Below are positions 12,926 through 23,632 of a stretch of 64,000 bases of DNA, piece after piece. Positions within the stretch are counted from its first letter, which is position 1. Every line of letters starts with the position of its first letter. Source of the DNA: Homalodisca vitripennis (lineage: Eukaryota > Arthropoda > Insecta > Hemiptera > Cicadellidae); the NCBI RefSeq assembly GCF_021130785.1, contig NC_060213.1, positions 96,340,501-96,404,500 of the forward strand, written 5' to 3'. The notes under the pieces are model-generated. The model was not told where the DNA came from. It ran no database searches and saw nothing but the letters and a program-made list of their open reading frames with translations. A program made the translations under genes and the position numbers.

Positions 12926-15900
12926 AATTTTAAACGCCTGGTGTTTGAAAATAGTCTTGTATTATTAAAAATATTAATAAATTTCGTCAGTAATTTAGAA
13001 GAGTTTTGGTTAGAATTTGTTAGATATAAGCACAATTTTATCGTACAAAAGACAGGAAATTTATACCACATAGTATAAATGTAATATTTGTTAGTAGAAT
13101 AAAAACATTGTTATGAACGCTTCTTTTTGTGTGCTGAGTTAAACACGCTCTTCCAGTATATGTGTGGTATTATTCATTAGACGAATTTCCCTGTTTCGCC
13201 CACGATCTTTGCCCGTATTATTAACCGTAAGATAATAGTTACTAAGGTCTTCTTGTAAATATTAACATTAACGTATTGTGCAGTAAAATAAACAATAAAA
13301 AACAGTTAAACGACATACTTAACCCATCTGATGAAGCATTTTTTATTTTATCAATTAATGTTTAAGTTGAAAGCAAACTAGTTTGGGATTGTTTTACGTG
13401 GGTCGCAGTCAATAATTTCGTAGACAACAATCGTGGTCAGCATCTCGTGATAGAAACACTTTGCAGCCAACATTTAGAGGTCAACAAGTTAAAGGGTAGT
13501 ATTTTATTTTATTGCGAGCTTTACGTAGATACAAAGGAAGTATTCCAGGCTATGTTTTATTTTTAAAGGCTGTATAATTATTAAGCCAGTAAGCGATTCA
13601 TTTCAGACAAGTGTCAGTTCACAATATAATCAGAGTTTTTTAATAAATTATTACCATATCTGAATGCTAAGATGTATTTACTGGTGTACACCATCATATA
13701 ATTTGGTATACATTAAGGAAAGTGTTCAAATGTAAAATTATATAAATGTATAAACAAAACACAAATTTCTTTCTGATTTGAAATAGCATATAGACATAAA
13801 AATTCAAAAACTAATGATATTTAGTCGACTAAAAACATACAAAAAGGTTTTGTATAAAAAGGTCGTAAAATTTTTATTTTTATTTTTAGGTTTTTAATTT
13901 ACAAGGATGCTGTAATAGTAACTAATATATTCGTAGAATATGAAAAAAAAATATTTTTGTAAACCAGTCAAACGACAAATTAGAAGATGTGATTTAATCT
14001 ATAATAAACAGATGTATCAAATTACCACATAACTCATACCATTGTTGTCAAAGGATTGCCAGTGCCAGTATTGACACTTGATCGCTTCGCTCTCTCATCT
14101 CTAGGATACAATATTGACCTGTCATCTGTGAAAGACTCTGCGATTGATTGTTGGAGAAAGTTTGTGTCAATTTATCATAAACCTAATTTTCAATGTCACA
14201 TATCCAGAAAGGATTTTACAAACAAACTCATTTTGTATACGTAGGATATTTTCCATTAAATTCTGTAACCATTACAGAAATGCTACTAATAAAAAACCTA
14301 ATTTATGTTTATTCCAATTAAATATTTTTCACAAAAAAGGAAGGCAGTATGTTTACTACTACAGTGAAGTAATGGACCACGCTGTAGATCAAAGTAATTG
14401 GACAGGGACTCACCACTGCATCAAGGAAATAACTATTGTTGACTTTTTCCTTTGTTTTTTTCATAAGGTACATTTTTTCAGACGATGTGGGTACTCAAAT
14501 AGCCAGAGCTACTAATATTATAGATCATTAAATCTTTCATTTTTGGAAAGCGCATTAAATTCATAGGTTTTATTTGATTAACTTAATTTTTTATAACCAA
14601 ACTAAATTGTGTTATTTGAAGATGTTTTAACAACGAAATTCAATTTACAAATTGCATTACATTAAGTTACTAAGTACTTTATGTTGACTGAAAAAATGCT
14701 ATTAAAAGCATAAAGTCAGCTACGAAAAGGCTCAATATATTAAATAAAGTATAACATTTATAATTTAACTTCTTCATTTACAGCGTAAAAGGAAGCTAGT
14801 ATATTAATTTTAGATACATGATTTTATTTCTAATTATATTAGGTTTTATAAAAATAATTCAAACCCTATGTCTAAGAATCACGTTATCATTCCAAGTAAT
14901 AATTTCCAATTTTATACAAACTGTCCAAGCAATTATCTAATAATGCTAAGGTTTGATCTTGTTTCAGCTATTTTAAGTTTTTGTTTTCAATGTGATCATG
15001 CGTTAAAACAGATGTTTTTAGAATACACACAACATATTTTCAAAGATTGGCTCTTATGGCGTTAAAAATCACAATAATCTTACCTTAAAATCAAAATTGA
15101 AGAATCTTTATTGGTGTACTTGACTATGAATAAATTTATAATCTGTAAAAGTTTCGTATTCAGCAATTGAATTGTTCTAGAGAATTTTGCAAATGGACAT
15201 CATACAAACGTACAACTTATATTAAGGATTAACTCATTACATTACAGTAGAACATATAAGTTACTCAAGACACTAATGTCAATGGTTAGTAAATAATTCT
15301 TATACATTTTTATGGATATTTGGTTTAAAATATTTAAGACATTACGTAACTAAACATATATTTTTATATATTTTATCCATTAAACTAAATTTTTTAATTG
15401 TATGTTATAAATTATATAAATTAATCAAAATACAATTCGTAAGCTATTATTTTGTTATAATAAAGTTATTCGAATTGTTATACAACATCAAGAATCCATT
15501 ATCAAAGTCCAGCATACTTTTTCTCAAAATTTCATAAATTTATCCATTACACTGTTCAACATAGCAACAATAATATCTTAAATGTGAGACTAATAAAAAA
15601 GGCTAAGGCCATTAAACCACATGTGGGGTTTTTTCCCTTTAATTTGTCCTTATTCCTTAATTTTATATTTTGGTACAAAATTAAATCAAGGATAGGTACT
15701 TATAGTTTCAGTTTTTTTTTCTCATAGTTTTGTCTCATTATATTGTGGTACGAGATGTTTTTTGTGTTCGTTATTAATATCTTTCATGTTTTAACTGGTT
15801 ATATATTTTTCCGTAATAAAATATTCTATATATTTTTCTAATGGATTAAGTGACAGATTATTTATTATTCATTCATTATTTTTAGGATTTTTAGTATGAA

Positions 15901-16255
15901 ATTCGATACCATACAGGCTATAACGTCTAGTACTTTCCACTATGATCCTTATATCAATAAAAACTTTGAACACCAAAGTTGCCATTTGGGATGTTGTACT
16001 CTACTATTATTTATTATAGTACCAAACGCTTAATGCTACATTCAACAGTGCCTCCCTGTTATGTTAGGATTGAGACCAACATTTTACGTTTTAATTTAGA
16101 ATAGATTATTTTTTATTATCTTTGCTTAAAGATCAAGTAGCCTACAACAGGTAACTATTCTAATACACACACGCTAAAACAATTAACACGTAATTAACAT
16201 TTGGGAAACTGCTCGTGGTACAGATCTAGCGCAGAGTAGGCTAATGGTGTAGAAC
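12926..16255. other. Gene-free AT-rich stretch
   Basis: I see no gene here. Open frames on either strand (longest about 123 codons, 14,144-14,515) are of biased AT-rich composition with no domain or splice support. The stretch at about 14,065-14,140 resembles the 124-bp minisatellite of copies A and C. At 16,112-16,117 and 16,010-16,015 the minus strand reads AATAAA, suitable as polyadenylation signals for the receptor gene. Confidence 0.6.
16112..16117 (-). terminator. Candidate polyadenylation signal of the receptor gene
   Basis: AATAAA on the minus strand, about 140 nt downstream of the receptor stop codon. It is the first canonical hexamer I find after the stop. A second lies at 16,015-16,010. 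Confidence 0.4.
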
Positions 16256-16309
16256 TCAGGTCATGAACTGGACGAAAATCATCATGAAGGAGATAATGAA
16301 ACTACATGC
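16256..16309 (-). CDS. Gustatory-receptor-like gene, exon 4 (last)
   Basis: Exon of 18 codons including the TGA stop at 16,258-16,256, entered in phase 0 after the acceptor TTGCTTGCAG (AG at 16,311-16,310). It encodes ACSFIISFMMIFVQFMT. This is the end of the last membrane helix, and FVQF matches the conserved C-terminal TYxxxxxQF signature of insect gustatory receptors, with SF replacing TY. Intron 3 (16,310-16,468) is 159 nt. A very short last exon after a phase-0 intron is typical of this family. Confidence 0.82.
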   Translation of the reverse strand, partial: ACSFIISFMMIFVQFMT

Positions 16310-16468
16310 CTGCAAGCAAATTTAAACGTTAAGAATTACATGAAAAAGGTATATTGATAATGTTATAAAATATCATAAGTGACATTTTTAACAGGAAATT
16401 ATATATTGAATGTTAGTTGAAAATATTAATAAGTGTAAAACCAAATAAGTTTAGAAAGTATATCTTAC

Positions 16469-16558
16469 ATCAGTAACCAGGTTGTTGTTGACAGAAACTA
16501 AATCCAAAGCTGTGAATTCTACTGGAGTGTGAGCCAGCTCCAGCATCAGAACTTCCAG
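16469..16558 (-). CDS. Gustatory-receptor-like gene, exon 3
   Basis: 30 codons, phase 0 on both sides; acceptor CTTTCCAG ends at 16,559 and donor GTAAGA starts at 16,468. It encodes LEVLMLELAHTPVEFTALDL followed by VSVNNNLVTD. This fits the family pattern before the last helix: leucine-rich, then H.PV.FTA, then a short stretch with N and L. Intron 2 (16,559-17,033) is 475 nt. Confidence 0.85.
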
Positions 16559-17033
16559 CTGGAAAGCATGTATTTCAGTTAATAAACTGTTAAGTTAAGA
16601 AAATATAAAACATTATATTTTAATACCAAGCAAATTTATATAATTTGTATAGCACAAAAGATAATAGACATATAGTTTCATTGGATTTACAGTACACTAC
16701 ATAACACTGGAGAATTCCTGTTAAATTAATAACTTGTACAGTATTATAGATTATTTAGAAAATAATGTAAAAACCCGTTTTACTCCGTTTTAGAGTCCAT
16801 ATTTAAATTTAAATATAAAACTGATTAATAGATTGAAAAATCATATGGTGACCAGCAATTATCTCAACATTGTTTGGAATGGCATGTAAAACTAATATAG
16901 CGTTCCTATATTTTCAAAATTAAATTTCTCGTGGAACCACGGATAACTGATAGTTTAATATAACATCGTTAAATTAATAACCAGATATACAGGATAAGAT
17001 TTTAAAATAATACATTATAACGTTCATTTTAAC

Positions 17034-17105
17034 CTGTTTTCTGTACTGTAACTGGTATCCATTCATCACCATCTTGCGATCAATATCCACGATCAGCGAT
17101 TGAGT
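17034..17105 (-). CDS. Gustatory-receptor-like gene, exon 2
   Basis: 24 codons, phase 0 on both sides; acceptor TTTCTTTTAG ends at 17,106 and donor CAG|GTTAAA lies at 17,033. It encodes TQSLIVDIDRKMVMNGYQLQ then YRKQ, the cytoplasmic loop between helices 6 and 7 in this family. Intron 1 (17,106-18,829, 1,724 nt) contains the 47-bp array described separately. Confidence 0.78.
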
Positions 17106-17589
17106 CTAAAAGAAAACAAATAAATCGTTAACATAAAGGCAATATAAACCTAAAACATGAGTGAAAAGATTTGGCTGAAACTAGTGATTCCATTACAAGA
17201 ACTATAAAAATAAAATTATCATTATAGGCGCGTATTTCTTTTTTAGACAAGTTAATTAAAACACATACGTGACTATTTTAATAAATACCAAATCAAGATG
17301 TATCTTTTAGTGAAACACGTGTGTATGTAACTTGTTCTCTAATAGTATCAAGGTAGAATTACAACTGGTCACGTCACAGGCTTCGCTGAGTTTGCAGTGA
17401 AAATGTTATTACTCAAAATCATTTCATGTTTGACATAGACTTTAAAGCCACTAGGCCAAATCCAATAAATGGTCATGGACCATCAAATACCTTAACTATA
17501 TTTTCTATTTAGAAATTAAGAATCAAGCAAAGTTTAAAGTATACAGGAGAAATCTTTCTCGAGTTATTTAGGAAACATTTTCGCAACAG

Positions 17590-17735
17590 TACATGTATGG
17601 CCCATGGAGTTGATATGCCTATCATCAAACTTAATGTTGCCAATAATACAATGAAAGTTCATCAAACATATCAATGCTATAAATAAATTCATTATCGAGC
17701 TATTGTGCGGAAAGACAGACAGACAGAAATTAAGT
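17590..17735 (+). repeat. Dispersed repeat fragment ending in an (ACAG)n tail
   Basis: Inside receptor intron 1. The pattern is a GTTGCCAATAATACAATGAA-like block, then a phrase resembling ATTATCGAGCTATTGTG, then ACAGACAGACAG. Related fragments lie at about 35,560-35,660 (GTTGCCATGTATAAATAATG, then GAGATATCG and ACAGACAGAC) and more weakly at about 35,140-35,215. They look like relics of one interspersed family, seen by eye only. Confidence 0.45.
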
Positions 17736-17867
17736 TAGACCAGCCCCTTGAATGATATGCTTCGCTGAATGATAAAGCTATAAGAAACGTGGATTTAGTA
17801 GCTGATAAAACTAAATGGGTTGTTAAACTGTTGAAAATAATACTATATTTTAAATGTGTGTTGTTTG

Positions 17868-18844
17868 TAAGGTAATATTTACTACTTATCGAACTGTTCA
17901 GTCTGTGTTATGTGTAAGGTAATATTTACTACTTACCGAACTGTTCAGTCTGTGTTTTGTGTAAGGTAATATTTACTACTTACCGAACTCTTCAGTCTGT
18001 GTTTTGTGTAAGGTAATATTTACTACTTACCGAACTCTTCAGTCTGTGTTGTGTGTAAGGTAGTATTTACTACTTACCGAACTGTTCAGTCTGTGTTTTG
18101 TGTAAGGTAATATTTACTACTTACCGAACTCTTCAGTCTGTGTTATGTGTAAGGTAATATTTACTACTTACCGAACTGTTCAGTCTGTGTTTTGTGTAAG
18201 GTAATATTTACTACTTACCGAACTGTTCAGTCTGTGTTTTGTGTAAGGTAATATTTACTACTTACCGAACTCTTCAGTCTGTGTTATGTGTAAGGTAATA
18301 TTTACTACTTACCGAACTGTTCAGTCTGTGTTTTGTGTAAGGTAATATTTACTACTTACCGAACTCTTCAGTCTGTGTTTTGTGTAAGGTAATATTTACT
18401 ACTTACCGAACTCTTCAGTCTGTGATGTGTGTAAGGTAATATTTACTACTTACCGAACTCTTCAGTCTGTGTTGTGTGTAAGGTAGTATTTACAACTTAC
18501 CGAACTGTTCAGTCTGTGTTGTGTGTGAGCTAGTATTTACAAATTACCGAACTGTTCAGTCTGTGTTGTGTGTGAGGTAGTATTTACAAGTTACCGAACT
18601 GGTCAGTCTGTGTTGTGTGTGAGCTAGTACTTACAACTTACCGAACTGGTCAGTCTGTGTTGTGTGTGAGGTAGTATTTACAAGTTACCGAACTGGTCAG
18701 TCTGTGTTGTGTGTGAGGTAGTATTTACAAGTTACCGAACTGGTCAGTCTGTGTTGTGTGTAAGGTAATATTTACTACTTACCGAACTGGTCAGTCTGTG
18801 TTGTGTGTAAGGTAATATTTACTACTTACCGAACTGTTCAGTCT
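17868..18844 (-). repeat. 47-bp minisatellite of exon/intron boundary units, 21 copies
   Basis: Units start at 17,868 and every 47 bp after that up to 18,808 (20 x 47 = 940, no length variation). The last unit contains the true end of receptor exon 1: on the minus strand each unit reads about 15 nt of exon end (AGACTGAACAGTTCG) followed by GTAAGTAGTAAATATTACC. The other 20 units are therefore copies of the 5' splice site running into intron 1. Of the 21, 16 keep GTAAGT (15 extra plus the real one), three have GTAACT (18,573, 18,667, 18,714), one GTAATT (18,526), and the most distal (17,868) has lost the GT. Each unit also holds an imperfect 20-bp hairpin, GGTAATATTTACTACTTACC. Confidence 0.95.
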
Positions 18845-19624
18845 AGTCGCTAAACAAGCGATGCTCAGTAGCTCGTACCAGACGTAGCCATGTGCGAAAG
18901 CCGTAGCTATGGGAGCATGGTACTCATAACAGTCTACGACATAATGGAGACCATACACTCGCCAATAGGCAGAGATCGACTGCAGGAAAGTCAAAATCCC
19001 AACCCCAAGTGAGTTGGCAACACGAAGTGAGTAGTTTCGGTTCAGTTTTTTGTTGTACTCGAACAGTTTCCTCAGTTGTAGAACCAACGTGTGTGGGTCA
19101 TGATGTTCATCTGTTTGAACTGTGATGAACTCTACCCTCTTTGACAGCACGTGTATCAAGGCCGATACTCGGTAACATGTGATGATATTGATAAAGACAT
19201 CGAAAAAATGCAAGGTTTTTGTGTATTCAATCAGACATGAGTATGAGATCAAAGACAGAGTCAACAAAAAAGTAAAAAGAAAAAAGAAAAAGTCTTCATC
19301 ATGACTCAGATCAAAACCTAGTGACTCATCGAAATCTGTTATGTCTTCTATGTTGAGATCACTGGAACTGTCTGTGGTGAGTAACGTCCACACGTTAATA
19401 CAGATTGATGTCAGATAATAACACACCTTGATGCAAAGTAGAAATGTTCTTATGTCTGATATGTGTTGGTTCCTGAGAAAAATGTACAAGCTAACGAAAT
19501 TTATGACCTCTAATGTCACTAGTATAACTTTTGATACCTTTGAATGTACCTTGTTTCTGCTAAGTTTTGGAAATGAAATTTGAATTTTATCAAATAAGTT
19601 TACAAATGCATGTTCTGATATCAT
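18830..19624 (-). CDS. Gustatory-receptor-like seven-helix protein, exon 1
   Basis: Exon 1 encodes 265 residues from ATG at 19,624-19,622 to the donor TCG|GTAAGT at 18,829, in phase 0. With exons 2-4 (17,034-17,105, 16,469-16,558 and 16,256-16,309) it gives 336 residues, slightly short for insect gustatory receptors (about 350-450). Hydrophobic segments lie at about residues 33-50, 61-83, 112-132, 140-160, 206-230 and 239-260, and the seventh is in exon 4. The loop FEYNKKLNRNYSLRVANSLG (188-207) fits the intracellular loop before helix 5. An acidic loop follows helix 2 (about 88-111). The family forms ligand-gated cation channels in the membrane of taste or other chemosensory cells, so that is the inferred role; the ligand is unknown. 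Assignment rests on topology and the C-terminal exon pattern. A further 5' exon is possible. Reading through the donor reaches a stop at 18,791, giving a 277-residue truncated form. Confidence 0.8.
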
Positions 19625-20160
19625 TTCTAACTGTTTTATATGTCATGGATATCGTCATAGTTTAAGAACCTCGAGAATTATAATTCAATATTAAGAACAA
19701 TATTGTTGCTACAACAAAAACAAGTGGTTGGACACTATTTGTTCCGTAAACATGGAACAATGTGCAAGTAAACATCATTGCCTTATTGTAGTCATTATAA
19801 TATCTATAGCCATCAGTTTTTAGGATGAATAGTACGGTATTATATAATTAAAATTCATTTGATATTCACTAAATGACTGAAGTTAATGTTATGCTACAAG
19901 ATTAAAATTTATCAAATACCTAAAAAGTTATATCCAGGATATCTGAAGTGTGAGAGTCAAAAATGAAAGTGCTCTTTTTAACACATCAAAGAGACATGAT
20001 ACGATTAGCTTAAATTTAAAAAATACATTTACATTTTAAATTGATCAACATACTAAGCTTTAAACATTATAAACATTAATTTTCAAAACCTGTTTTAATT
20101 ATGCCTTAGTATACATAAATAATAACAATAAAGAAACTACTGTAATTTTTTTCTATATTT
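19625..20160. other. Upstream region of the receptor gene
   Basis: AT-rich sequence 5' of the receptor start codon. I see no strong TATA box, upstream exon or repeat. The promoter probably lies here but cannot be placed from sequence alone. Confidence 0.3.
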
Positions 20161-20179
20161 TGAGGATCACAAATCAAAA

Positions 20180-20290
20180 CTATTACTTTCTCTGTCGGGG
20201 CTCAAACCCGGATCTCTCACTTGAATATATTGCTTTAGATTTTCTCTCATAAATTTTCTCTCACGTTAGCTTCTAAATAAACAAAAAGTT
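20180..20290 (-). repeat. Possible tRNA-derived SINE fragment
   Basis: On the minus strand a B-box-like motif, GGGTTTGAGCCCC, lies at about 20,194-20,206 within GAGAGATCCGGGTTTGAGCC. That context resembles tRNA-derived SINE heads. I find no clear A box at the right spacing and no cloverleaf, so it is not an intact tRNA gene. Confidence 0.3.
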
Positions 20291-21391
20291 ACGGTCTGGT
20301 TCGAACAAATTAAAGAATATGTTTTTGTTACATAAGTATAATCTCTTCTTGTAAAACTCCACAATGATCATTCTTGAGCACCAGTAACAAATGAATGTAT
20401 TAGAATTACTCTCCTTTGCGCTGGAATTTTTTTACTGAAAAAATTACCATCAAGTCTTAGTATGCCTCTTAAGGCAAGTTTATTATACAGTATTATAAAT
20501 GTCCCTAATCACGTTTCTTAGCTTGTAAATTTTAACCTCAAAGCCAAAAATGAAGTTCCTCAATGAGGAATTTGGCAATATTGATGCTGTTCACTTGAAT
20601 ATCTTTACTAAAGTATTATTGCCTAAAACATTTAGCTGTATGTATTCATTATTTTCCATTTTTGTACCGATTACAATATAGGATAGTACGATAAAACAAT
20701 AATAACGCCGTACACTGCTTTTTAACGTGGCTTAGTTAAACACACACAATACAGTATAAGTGGGGTAGTATCCGGTAGACAGATTGGACTTTCTCAACCA
20801 TGAAACCAAATTCCCGCGACCTGAGTCCGTAATGATTACTTTTCTTTATAATAAAAAGTTATTAACCTGGAGCTTCTTGTTAGTAGTAATATCAACGTAT
20901 TATACAGTAAATGATTACAGTAATTAATTTAGTTGGCACCCTTTTTTTCTTTTCTATGGTAAAATCGAGTAGTACAGTTATTCGTTTAACTATTCTAGTG
21001 AAAAAGTGTTTATATTATTAGTTAACGTCTCGGATTAAAGCATCTTAATTAGGAGTTGTTTATGTTGCGGTGGTTAAAACTCTCGTTTACCAGCCTTCAT
21101 GATTATCAGCATCCAGTGGGGTTTAAGTTACGATTCGGAAATTAGTTTGTAGGAAAAATTATTTGGGACTTTTTCCTATTTTAACAAAGGAAGTGTTTAA
21201 GAATATGGACATTTGGACATTTGTCCCAGACAAAATTAATGTAATAATAAATAATGTAAAAATTAATGAATAATTATTTGTTATAATCAGGTACACGTAT
21301 AAAAATTTTAAAAGTGTAAAATTAGAGGAAAAAGAGTATGCACCAAAACATTTAAAAAAATAAGAGTAAAAATAGTTTTGTCGTAGGACTA

Positions 21392-21446
<55 letters not shown>

Positions 21447-21689
21447 AACATTTTCGTAATAGCTGTTGAAACTATAAGATTAAATGCCAATGATTGTTAT
21501 AAGTTTGTATTTTGTTCAATCAAGTATTTATTACAATATTTACTTATACTTAGTATCATTTTTTCATTTTTTTTAAATAAAATTATATTTGACAACTAAA
21601 AAAGTAATTTTAAGTTAGTAACAATACTGAATTATATGAGTCAATTGCTAAGTATAAAGTAGGGGATATAGGTAAGGGTTGTAAGATAA
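20291..21689. other. Gene-free AT-rich stretch
   Basis: No ORF, repeat or RNA gene that I can support, apart from the (AT)n run at 21,394-21,444. Confidence 0.5.
21394..21444. repeat. (AT)n microsatellite
   Basis: Pure TA/AT dinucleotide run of about 51 bp. Confidence 0.95.
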
Positions 21690-22127
21690 TTCCAGGAGTC
21701 AAGTCCGCGACAGCGTCAGATTCCAGCCGCAGCATTTAGAGGAAGGCAACGAACTATACTACTGGAACGCGCACTGCCCATAAGCCACATGTTGTGTTTT
21801 CCGGTCGCACACAGCTGTGCGTTGCTGGTGCATCCATGGACTTGCAGGCGCTTAAAGTGGGCAAGAACTCACAGAGTTGTGCGGCGATCAACTGCATCAC
21901 GCCTTTTCATGCCGAAACACAAATCATTGTTGTTATTTGCGTTGTTGGCAACTCTTCCTGTTTATTACGTCAAGACGTCTGATCTGAGCATCTCAACTAG
22001 TTTGTTTTCTTTTTATTTGTCAATGTTAGTAATTTTTGTTATTTTGTGACATGGTGAATAGTTACTCTGCGTACAACTGCACGTCCATATGGACTAAAGG
22101 CAGCCACATTTCTTTTCACAAGTAAGT
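21690..22127 (+). other. GC-rich island ending in a strong splice donor
   Basis: About 430 bp clearly richer in GC and CpG than the DNA on either side, ending in CACAA|GTAAGT at 22,122. Two overlapping plus-strand frames are open here: 86 codons from ATG at 21,789, hydrophobic at its C-terminus, and about 62 codons from about 21,794. Neither has a recognised domain, and their stops precede the donor. It could be a 5' untranslated first exon with its promoter, or a fragment of a mobile element. No next exon could be identified. Confidence 0.3.
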
Positions 22128-22317
22128 TCTTACTATATTAACCATGTCAATATTTATTTGCAACTTTCAAAATAATAATTTTCACCAATATTATTTTCTG
22201 TATTGGCAAGTTTTAAATGGGTTGCCCAAATAATTAAAAGTACGGTAAAACATGCTTATCACTCAATTATTTCATCCGCATTGATCCAAGATATCAATGT
22301 TGGTCGTTATAGCTTAT

Positions 22318-22353
22318 ATGTATAAATATATTTATAAATATATATATACATAC

Positions 22354-22393
<40 letters not shown>

Positions 22394-22405
22394 TTATTTA
22401 TTTAT
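22318..22405. repeat. AT-rich simple repeat, TATA/TATT mixture
   Basis: Imperfect (TA)n interrupted by ATTTATA and ACATACATATG units, followed by TATTTATTTATTTA. Confidence 0.85.
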
Positions 22406-22606
22406 CGCTGTATAATGGTAAATTGAAATAAATGCCACGGGCTGAACGCCATTCTATAAGCATATTTCTGTCCATAGACTCGTAATGCTTTACCAGTATT
22501 ATTGGAGCAGGTTAAGTGTTTGTTTTGTGTTCCGGAGATATCAGGGTATAAATTCGAACGAGAAGAAAACCTTGGGCAAGAAAGTCAGAGATATGTTAAA
22601 AACACA

Positions 22607-22607
<1 letters not shown>

Positions 22608-22666
<59 letters not shown>
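22608..22666 (+). repeat. (CA)n microsatellite
   Basis: About 29 CA dinucleotides. Overlapping reading frames give polymeric Thr-His translations that are artefacts of the repeat. Confidence 0.97.
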
Positions 22667-22667
<1 letters not shown>

Positions 22668-22679
22668 ACATTTGTGTAT

Positions 22680-23419
22680 TTTAAATGGTTAAATATTGAC
22701 TAGATGTTTTAGTATATAATGCATTAACAGAGCGCTCTGTAGCCAAAAGACTTACAGTCTAACCCTTCCGTTGATGTGCAAAAAATTATCTATATTTATA
22801 TCTAAAAAAATAATAAGCAATTAATATCATTGTTCCTCACTAACATTATTAAACTTTATTTTCTAAATTGTTACATGTATTATGCCTGTCATTAATGTAA
22901 CTTATTATTTATCTGTTATATGTATAACATTATTAGTTAAATGTTTTGCTTCAAACAAAATACAATCCAAAAATACTTTTCTGTGCTTCAAATAATATGG
23001 ATATTTTTATGCGATATTTACTTACAATAAAAAGATTTTGTGAGCACAAAATTAAACTACAAAATATTTTATTAATAAAAATTTTACTATTTCATATCAA
23101 TTAATCTATTTAATTTACTAAATGACTAAAACTTAATACTATTCCTATGCCAGTTTTGTACTTAAAATACTATAAAAACGTTGTTTGTTCTGAACGGTTG
23201 TTTTTGGAGTCCAAATGGGTATAAAAAATGTTTATTGGTCACTAAAGTAACAATGCGGATACCTAATCTACGTGAAACAAAGTTTTATGTTATATTCCTA
23301 ATGGACCAAAATCCAAAAACACTTGATCTTTTGAGCAGCGAGCAATATTGAAGAGTGGAATGCAAAAATTAGACTAACTATATTATCGTGGACATTTATA
23401 ACGCAGGAATGAAACAATA
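22680..23419. other. Gene-free AT-rich stretch
   Basis: No supported feature. Homology to the repeat unit (copy B) starts at about 23,420. Confidence 0.5.
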
Positions 23420-23632
23420 CTTTTAATTTAATAACCTTACAATGATTATAAAACCAGTAATGAAAGAAAGAACCTTGGGCTAAACTGTGTCATCAATTAT
23501 TATGCAAACAGTTGTAGCCGGCAGTGACTGTACCACTCTCTGTTATCCATCTTTATTAACTCCTGAATCAAAGCGAGATTAGTTTACAGTTTAAACACCG
23601 GTTACTTATTACCATAAATTTGTAATATAACC

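Noticed and set aside
14056..14515. Overlapping 62- and 123-codon frames
   Set aside because: AT-biased translation with no domain; the first part resembles the 124-bp minisatellite.
18791..18829. Extension of the receptor exon to the stop at 18,791
   Set aside because: The extension is intron and array sequence. A perfect donor at 18,829 and three in-phase downstream exons with the family's C-terminus explain the gene better.
20190..20230. tRNA gene
   Set aside because: Only a B-box-like motif; no cloverleaf or A box.
22485..22703. Thr-His repeat frames
   Set aside because: Artefact of the (CA)n microsatellite; the same applies at about 40,357-40,554.
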